Below, in pieces: positions 14,497-18,719 of a stretch of 18,719 nt of DNA; the first letter of the stretch is position 1; each line of letters opens with the position of its first letter. The notes below the pieces were generated by a model. The model saw only the letters and a list, made by a program, of their open reading frames with translations, did not search any database and was not told the DNA's origin. Made by a program: the position numbers and the translations under genes. The DNA lies in the NCBI GenBank assembly GCA_041917975.1, contig JAYRWN010000343.1:1-18719 (forward strand), read 5' to 3'. Source of the DNA: JAYRWN01 sp041917975. Its GTDB lineage: Bacteria > Bacteroidota > Bacteroidia > Chitinophagales > Saprospiraceae.

Positions 14497-15425
14497 CCCG
14501 GAGCTATTAAAAAATTATCTACCTCCCGGTAAGCCTTGATTAAAGCCATTTCGCCTTCCTTGCCTGGACTGAAGTTACCGTGTTCCATGCCTAATATTCC
14601 GCTGAAGTTTTTTGCCTTGATGTGCTTAAAAATATTCCGGTAGTTGATTTCTCCGGTGGTGGGTTCTTTACGTCCGGGATTATCCCCGATTTGAAAATAA
14701 GCCACCTCATCCCAGGCTAAATCGATATTAGGAATGATATTACCCTCGTGGATTTGTTGATGATAGATATCAAATAGTATTTTGCAGGCCGGACTATCTA
14801 CCGCGCGGCATATTTCATAACCTTGAGATATCTTATTTAAAAATAAACCGGGGTGATCGCGAAAATTGAGCGGTTCAAGCACCATCACCAAGCCGTGCGG
14901 TTCCAGCAGATCTGATGCCCGTCGCAGGGATTCTACGACGTGGGCAGTCTGGTAACCCAGGTCTTTGCGCAGATCCACGAAGCCCGGAACTACGGTCATC
15001 CAGGTGGCATTGACCCGTTTGGCTACTTCAATGGAGGTTTTGATTTCGCTGAGGAATTGGTCGCGTTTATCCTGCGCTCCCGAGGTAAGGCTCGGCTCCG
15101 ACCAAAAAATAGTGTGGGCTACAAAAACACCCATCCGCAAGTTTCGTTTGGCCATGGTTTTGGCCATGGCTTCTTGCTCAGCGATCGGCCGGCCCTTCAT
15201 GCCATTATCTTCAAAAGCGGCAAATCCGACATCAGCCATAAACTCCAGCTGATCCACCGGATTCGCTCCGGCATGGTGCGTGAACATACCGGTATGAGGT
15301 GCATAATTCAGCTTAAATGGTTGACCTTTCAGGGATTGTGCGGCGAGAGATGCTGAGGAGGCTAAAACTGTTCCTGCACTCGCGGTTAACACACCATTTT
15401 TTATAAATTGCCTTCTTTTCATCAT
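14493..15425 (-). CDS. hydroxypyruvate isomerase / sugar-phosphate-isomerase-like TIM barrel with twin-arginine-like leader
   Basis: A 310-residue protein with KRRQFIKNGVLTASAG at its start, a twin-arginine-like export signal ending near residue 29. The mature part is a xylose-isomerase-like TIM barrel (AP-endonuclease-2 superfamily, Hyi type). Likely metal ligands are Glu184 (VLEPLN), Asp219 (LFDIYH, with His222), the FQIGDNPGR region (245-252) and Glu281 (GMEHG). Known relatives isomerise hydroxypyruvate or epimerise keto-sugars; exported Bacteroidota members are mostly uncharacterised, so the substrate is open. Its stop overlaps the start of the TonB-domain gene. Its start is 6 bp from the likely start of the divergent apbE. 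Two ATGs lie in a row; the first is used here. Confidence 0.88.
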   Translation of the reverse strand: MMKRRQFIKNGVLTASAGTVLASSASLAAQSLKGQPFKLNYAPHTGMFTHHAGANPVDQLEFMADVGFAAFEDNGMKGRPIAEQEAMAKTMAKRNLRMGVFVAHTIFWSEPSLTSGAQDKRDQFLSEIKTSIEVAKRVNATWMTVVPGFVDLRKDLGYQTAHVVESLRRASDLLEPHGLVMVLEPLNFRDHPGLFLNKISQGYEICRAVDSPACKILFDIYHQQIHEGNIIPNIDLAWDEVAYFQIGDNPGRKEPTTGEINYRNIFKHIKAKNFSGILGMEHGNFSPGKEGEMALIKAYREVDNFLIAPG

Positions 15426-15431
15426 AATCTA

Positions 15432-16457
15432 TTGTTGTTGGCTAAAATTATAAAAATCTTGCTCACCTTGTTAGTATTCGGTGATCCCCAAGCACACATT
15501 TTCTGCCAATCGCAATGGTTACGCGGTGATACTACCGTGCACCGCCTGGGAACACTGGTCAAAATGGTGGGTTACATTCCGGATTCCATCTCCATACACC
15601 TTGTATGGGCTGGAGCAATCCATGAACTGGACCGTTTAAATGCTGTTTTGTCCGATTACGATAGTTTATCAGAGGTCAATCGAGTCAATGCCCATGCTCA
15701 CCAAGATACTTTAATATTGAGTCCAGAGCTTACTGAGGCGTTGACCATCAGCGATAAAATCTATAAATTATCAGATGCTTATTTTGACCCTGCCTTGGGT
15801 CATTTAACCCGCTTGTGGCGGCAGGGCCGAAAAAATAATCAGAGGCCGGACCCGGCATCTGTTCGGGAGGCACATCGTAAAAGTGGATGGAAACACGTTT
15901 ATTTTGACCCTAAACAAGGCCGACTTTTTATGCGCGAGGCTGTGAGACTGGATTTGGGCGGCATGGGTAAAGGTTATATTGGGGAAAAACTGGGTACTTA
16001 TTTTAAGCACCTCGGAGTCAAAGCTTATTTTATAGATCTGGGAGGTGACCTGGTGTTTGGAGATGCTCCACCAGACGCGACGGGTTGGTCTTTGGGTACG
16101 GAACTTCCGGGGATTTCCATACTGACTTTAACTGGCCAGGCGGTCATGGGGTCCGGCACGACATACCAGTATATCCGGCAGGGACATAAAACATATTCGC
16201 ATCTGTTAAATCCCCGCCGGGGTTTAGGCGTAACGCACCAACGCAAGTCCTTAGTTATTGGTGTTCACGGTGGAGAAGCCGATGCTTGGGCCACCGCCCT
16301 CACTATTATGTCAAAAAAAAATCTAAAACGGCTCCAACCGGAACTTCTTTGGGCGGTCTTTAGTTCCAAAAAATGTATAATGTCCAAGTATTTTTATGAA
16401 TATTTGCAGCAGCATTATCTGCCCTGGAAACCATCCATAAAACTGGTGATCATATAA
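15432..16457 (+). CDS. apbE: FAD:protein FMN transferase (ApbE family)
   Basis: ApbE transfers FMN from FAD onto Thr/Ser of exported redox proteins, in the periplasm. From the chosen TTG at 15432 the protein has 341 residues with a hydrophobic leader (KIIKILLTLLVFG). Family motifs follow: HRLGTLVKM (the usual MGT start), LNAVLSDYDSLSEVNRVN, YFDPALGHLTRLW, LDLGGMGKGY (173-182), FIDLGGDLVFG (200-210), HLLNPRRG (257-264) and EADAWATALTIM (282-293), the last bearing the Mg-binding Asp and Thr. No ATG is available before the domain. TTG codons at 15408, 15432, 15435 and 15438 are all possible; 15408 would overlap the divergent gene. It is first of a three-gene operon: yceI starts 15 bp later. No FMN-acceptor protein is visible nearby. 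Confidence 0.88.
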   Translation: MLLAKIIKILLTLLVFGDPQAHIFCQSQWLRGDTTVHRLGTLVKMVGYIPDSISIHLVWAGAIHELDRLNAVLSDYDSLSEVNRVNAHAHQDTLILSPELTEALTISDKIYKLSDAYFDPALGHLTRLWRQGRKNNQRPDPASVREAHRKSGWKHVYFDPKQGRLFMREAVRLDLGGMGKGYIGEKLGTYFKHLGVKAYFIDLGGDLVFGDAPPDATGWSLGTELPGISILTLTGQAVMGSGTTYQYIRQGHKTYSHLLNPRRGLGVTHQRKSLVIGVHGGEADAWATALTIMSKKNLKRLQPELLWAVFSSKKCIMSKYFYEYLQQHYLPWKPSIKLVII

Positions 16458-16472
16458 CTCAAACTTTTAATT

Positions 16473-17009
16473 ATGAAAAGGTGGATTTTAATAGTATGCG
16501 GGGTTTGGTGGGCATTACAGCTTCCCGCCCAGTGGAGCGTGAGCAAGCATAAGGTGACCGTGGACGGCACCTCGAACTTGCGTGATTGGTCTGTGGAGAC
16601 TTTACAGATCCGTGATAAGATCATAGCCAATGCCGTCGGGCAACCTCAGGAGGTCGAATTGTGGTTTAATGTCAAATCTATGGAGAGCGGCCGCGGCGCT
16701 ATGATGAATCAAACTGTGCGTAACACGTTGAAAGAAACAACTCATCCGGAAGTATATTTTGTTTCTAAAAACATCAAAGATGATGGGACGAAATTGACCG
16801 GTACCGGCACCATCAGCATTTGCGGTGTTTCTCAAAATATATCGGTTAATGCAAACCTGGAGAAACAGGGTAATAGTTGGGTCATCAGTGGTACCTTTCC
16901 TTTAACCTTTTCACAGTTTCAAATCAAACCGCCTTCAGCTTTATTTGGCCAGGTAGTTTGCGATGATGAAATAAAGATTGTTTACTCTTTTACTGCAACC
17001 AAACAATGA
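16473..17009 (+). CDS. YceI-like secreted lipocalin-fold protein
   Basis: A 178-residue protein with a signal peptide (1-20, ending LPAQ) and a full YceI domain: VTVDGTSNLRDW (28-39), ELWFNVKSMESGRGAMMNQTV (as separate strand and loop), LKETTHPEVYF, GTGTISICGVSQNI, and FPLTFSQFQIKPPSALFG. YceI proteins are periplasmic beta-barrels that bind isoprenoid-type lipids and are often next to redox or respiratory genes. This is the Bacteroidota variant in which the first strand reads GTSNLRDW. It follows apbE by 15 bp, and its TGA overlaps the ATG of the next gene (ATGA), so the three are translated from one transcript. Confidence 0.9.
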   Translation: MKRWILIVCGVWWALQLPAQWSVSKHKVTVDGTSNLRDWSVETLQIRDKIIANAVGQPQEVELWFNVKSMESGRGAMMNQTVRNTLKETTHPEVYFVSKNIKDDGTKLTGTGTISICGVSQNISVNANLEKQGNSWVISGTFPLTFSQFQIKPPSALFGQVVCDDEIKIVYSFTATKQ

Positions 17010-17956
17010 TGATCAGATCCATAATTTTAACCTTTCTTACCAGCGTCGGAGCGACTATAGGCCAGGCACAAAACATGACCGTAACTATGCCCGGCTCCAG
17101 CGTTTCCTTCACTATGGCTAAACTGCCCGGAGGCAAGTTTGTTTTAGGGGCAAATGCCAAAGATAAAATGGCAGAAACGGATGAGCACCCTGTCCATGAA
17201 GTTATCATCGAACCATTTTATATGAGCATTCACGAGCTGACTTATCAGGAGTTTGACTTGTTTCGCAATAAAGAGAAGGATTTGGATGCCCAGGGGACTC
17301 CACGTATAGAAGGGGTTGTCCGACCAAGCCCTCCTTATGAAGATCCGTACCACGGGATGGGTGGGGTTAATTACCCAGCCAGTGGTATGACCCAATTTTC
17401 AGCGTTGCATTATTGTAAATGGTTATCCGAAAAAACCGGGGAATTTTATCGTCTTCCCACTGAAGCGGAATGGGAGTATGCTTGTAAAGCCGGTACAACT
17501 ACCACCTATTTTTTTGGTTCCAAAGTTAATGACCTGAGCCAATACGCCTGGTATGTCGACAATAGCGGCGGTAAAATGCATCCCGTGGGGACCCTTAAAC
17601 CCAATCCCTGGGGCCTGTACGATATGCTTGGTAATGTCGGTGAGTGGACTTTGGATCAATATGATGCCGCTTTTTATGCCCAGATCACAGAAGGAGCTGC
17701 TCAGGTTTGGGCTACCCCGACTGATTTACATCCACGCACAGTGCGCGGAGGAACTTATCAAGATGATGCTACAGAATTGCGTAGCAGCAATCGCATCAAG
17801 TCCGACCTGGAATGGAAACGCCGCGATCCCCAGATTCCGAAAAGTTTTTGGTGGAATACGGATGCCCCCTTTGTAGGTTTTCGCCTGATTAAACCGGTAA
17901 ACCCGCCTTCCAAAGAAGAGCAGGAAATCTTTTGGGCCACCGTGTTAGGCAGCTGA
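17006..17956 (+). CDS. formylglycine-generating-enzyme (SUMF1) fold protein lacking the catalytic cysteines
   Basis: A 316-residue secreted protein (signal peptide about 1-21, ending GQAQ). The FGE-sulfatase/SUMF1 domain shows GGKFVLGA, DEHPVHEVIIEPFYMS, ELTYQEFDLF, RLPTEAEWEYACKAG, NPWGLYDMLGNVGEW, TVRGGTYQDD and PFVGFRLIKP in the canonical order. True aerobic FGE needs a copper-binding cysteine pair near the C-terminus (in the C-x4-C stretch before GFR). Here that part reads LRSSNRIKSDLEWKRRDP with no Cys, and the only cysteines are in HYCKW and YACKAG. It is therefore not a sulfatase-activating enzyme and more likely a binding or scaffold SUMF1 homologue. It is coupled to yceI by a 4-bp overlap. 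The next gene starts 257 bp on. Confidence 0.9.
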   Translation: MMIRSIILTFLTSVGATIGQAQNMTVTMPGSSVSFTMAKLPGGKFVLGANAKDKMAETDEHPVHEVIIEPFYMSIHELTYQEFDLFRNKEKDLDAQGTPRIEGVVRPSPPYEDPYHGMGGVNYPASGMTQFSALHYCKWLSEKTGEFYRLPTEAEWEYACKAGTTTTYFFGSKVNDLSQYAWYVDNSGGKMHPVGTLKPNPWGLYDMLGNVGEWTLDQYDAAFYAQITEGAAQVWATPTDLHPRTVRGGTYQDDATELRSSNRIKSDLEWKRRDPQIPKSFWWNTDAPFVGFRLIKPVNPPSKEEQEIFWATVLGS

Positions 17957-17981
17957 TAAAAAAAATAAAAATCCAGAGAAA

Positions 17982-18010
17982 GCTTTCGGTATTATCCGAA
18001 GCATATTTTT
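17982..18010 (+). terminator. probable terminator of the apbE-yceI-SUMF1 operon
   Basis: GCTTTCGG (17982-17989) pairs with CCGAAGC (17996-18002) with one bulged T, followed by ATATTTTTG. It lies 26 bp past the stop of the SUMF1-like gene. The stem is short and the T-run is interrupted, so efficiency is probably moderate. Confidence 0.5.
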
Positions 18011-18014
18011 GTTG

Positions 18015-18095
18015 ACCGGACAGGCCCTGCCGGTGATTTATAGATTTTAACCGGAGTAGTACAAAATCACCTATTTTTTCGAAATTCATGGTGAT
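18015..18095 (+). other. structured non-coding segment with competing stems
   Basis: This part of the 257-bp gap holds several inverted repeats that exclude one another. ACCGG (18015-18019) can pair with CCGGT (18030-18034), helped by CAG/CTG inside; that CCGGT can pair instead with ACCGG at 18050-18054. GGTGATTT (18032-18039) pairs with AAATCACC (18064-18071), whose ATCACC can instead pair with GGTGAT at 18090-18095. No known riboswitch core was recognised. It lies upstream of the promoter proposed for the next gene. Confidence 0.3.
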
Positions 18096-18129
18096 AAAAA
18101 TCATTCGGACCGTATATACTTGAATAAAC

Positions 18130-18159
18130 TTGAATTTGGTGTGATTATTTGTTAATTTG
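18130..18159 (+). promoter_or_regulatory. possible promoter of the Gfo/Idh/MocA gene
   Basis: TTG at 18130-18132 is followed after 19 bp by TTAATTTG (18152-18159), one mismatch from TAnnTTTG; the spacing fits the Bacteroidota -33/-7 arrangement. Transcription would start near 18166, giving a leader of about 48 nt before the ATG at 18214. An ACTTGAAT direct repeat with 10-bp period (18118-18135) overlaps the -33 element. Confidence 0.4.
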
Positions 18160-18213
18160 AGCACCGTTTTTATAACCTGTTTTTGATCATCCATCAACTT
18201 AATTCATAAGGCA

Positions 18214-18719
18214 ATGAAAAAGGAATTGCTTAATCGCAGACAATTTGTGACCAACACATCTCTAGCCGGCTCGGCAGTATTGCTCTCACCATTCTTGAGC
18301 AAAGCCAGCGGATTGTTTCACAGCAGTGTCGATGACACCATCAAAGTAGCTTTGGTAGGCTGCGGTGGTCGGGGTACCGGTGCAGCTGTACAAGCGCTCA
18401 AAGCTAGAGCAAATGTAAAACTGGTAGCCATGGCGGATGCGTTTCGGGATAACCTGGACAGCAGTCTGAAGGGCATACAAAGTGAAGTTAATGATGCTTC
18501 CCGCATTATGGTAGGAGAGGACCAAAAATTTACCGGATTTGACGGGTATAAAGAAGCCATAGCCTTGGCAGACGTGGCCATACTGGCTACGCCTCCGGGT
18601 TTCCGGCCTATGCATTTCGAAGCGGCCATCAAAGCTGGAAAACATGTGTTTATGGAAAAACCGGTGGCTACCGATGCAATAGGTGTACGCAAAGTACTGG
18701 AGGTAGCCGAAATGGCTAA
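18214..18719 (+). CDS. Gfo/Idh/MocA family oxidoreductase, exported, 3' end cut by window edge
   Basis: The first 168 residues of the gene are present and it is open at the right edge. The N-terminus NRRQFVTNTSLAGSAVLLSP is a twin-arginine-like signal, which fits export of a cofactor-loaded dehydrogenase. The NAD(P)-binding Rossmann fold follows: IKVALVGCGGRGTGAA (43-58), AMADAFRDNL at the end of strand beta-2, VAILATPPGFRPMHFEAAI (121-139) and the family signature HVFMEKPVA (144-152). Members oxidise sugar or inositol hydroxyls with NAD(P); exported Bacteroidota ones often act on C3 of sugars. It stands alone after a structured 257-bp gap with its own candidate promoter. Substrate cannot be judged because the C-terminal domain is missing. 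Confidence 0.9.
   Translation, partial: MKKELLNRRQFVTNTSLAGSAVLLSPFLSKASGLFHSSVDDTIKVALVGCGGRGTGAAVQALKARANVKLVAMADAFRDNLDSSLKGIQSEVNDASRIMVGEDQKFTGFDGYKEAIALADVAILATPPGFRPMHFEAAIKAGKHVFMEKPVATDAIGVRKVLEVAEMA

Noticed and set aside
14940..15356. Plus-strand frames of 138 and 95 codons over the isomerase gene
   Set aside because: Antisense to a gene with clear family motifs and metal ligands; no start context or domain was recognised.
17889..18197. A 102-codon minus-strand frame over the gap before the Gfo/Idh/MocA gene
   Set aside because: It overlaps the 3' end of the SUMF1-like gene and the probable terminator, has no domain or signal, and its codons are those of AT-rich non-coding DNA.

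Overview
The window reads as part of the chromosome of a Bacteroidota bacterium, most likely of the Saprospiria/Chitinophagia type. The evidence is a BtuB-like TonB-dependent receptor under a cobalamin riboswitch, a TonB C-terminal-domain protein, an Asp-box (VPS10/sortilin-like) secreted protein, secreted sugar-enzyme homologues with twin-arginine-like leaders, a glucosaminidase/LysM protein, and -7 elements of the TAnnTTTG type. No phage genes, transposase, CRISPR array, tRNA or rRNA were seen. Coding density is high and most genes belong to known families.

Layout. Positions 1-5441 are three minus-strand genes: a lipoprotein of the 3-keto-disaccharide hydrolase (DUF1080) family that runs off the left edge, a 1042-residue Asp-box repeat protein, and an erythromycin-esterase-family protein in which a conserved glutamate is replaced by glutamine. 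A 7-bp tandem repeat (AATTCAT, 8.6 copies) fills the gap between the first two. Positions 5663-7021 hold plus-strand hemN, for anaerobic haem synthesis. It converges on btuB (7072-9219, minus), which is preceded by a 191-nt cobalamin riboswitch with a recognisable promoter. Next come a UPF0104/LPG-synthase-like membrane protein (minus, TTG start) and, divergently, a small GlsB/YeaQ-type membrane protein.

Positions 11145-13139 are a minus-strand pair: an outer-membrane beta-barrel protein downstream of a glucosaminidase with three LysM domains. A DUF937 protein with two calcium-loop-like motifs follows on the plus strand and ends at a strong intrinsic terminator. Positions 14074-15425 (minus) are a twin-arginine-like hydroxypyruvate-isomerase-family TIM barrel, translationally coupled through TTGA to a small anchorless TonB C-terminal-domain protein. 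Only 6 bp away, apbE starts in the opposite direction and leads a compact operon apbE-yceI-SUMF1-like (to 17956). After a structured 257-bp gap, a Gfo/Idh/MocA oxidoreductase runs off the right edge.

How the genes may work together. The DUF1080 protein, the TIM-barrel isomerase and the Gfo/Idh/MocA oxidoreductase are the family types that recur in 3-keto-sugar processing in Bacteroidota, but here they are dispersed over 18 kb. The apbE-yceI-SUMF1 operon suggests an envelope redox or flavinylation function. No whole system stands out as undescribed. The most interesting items are the AUG-bearing 7-bp repeat in a leader, the Glu-to-Gln esterase, two adjacent DnaA boxes beside the riboswitch promoter, and the mutually exclusive stems before the last gene.
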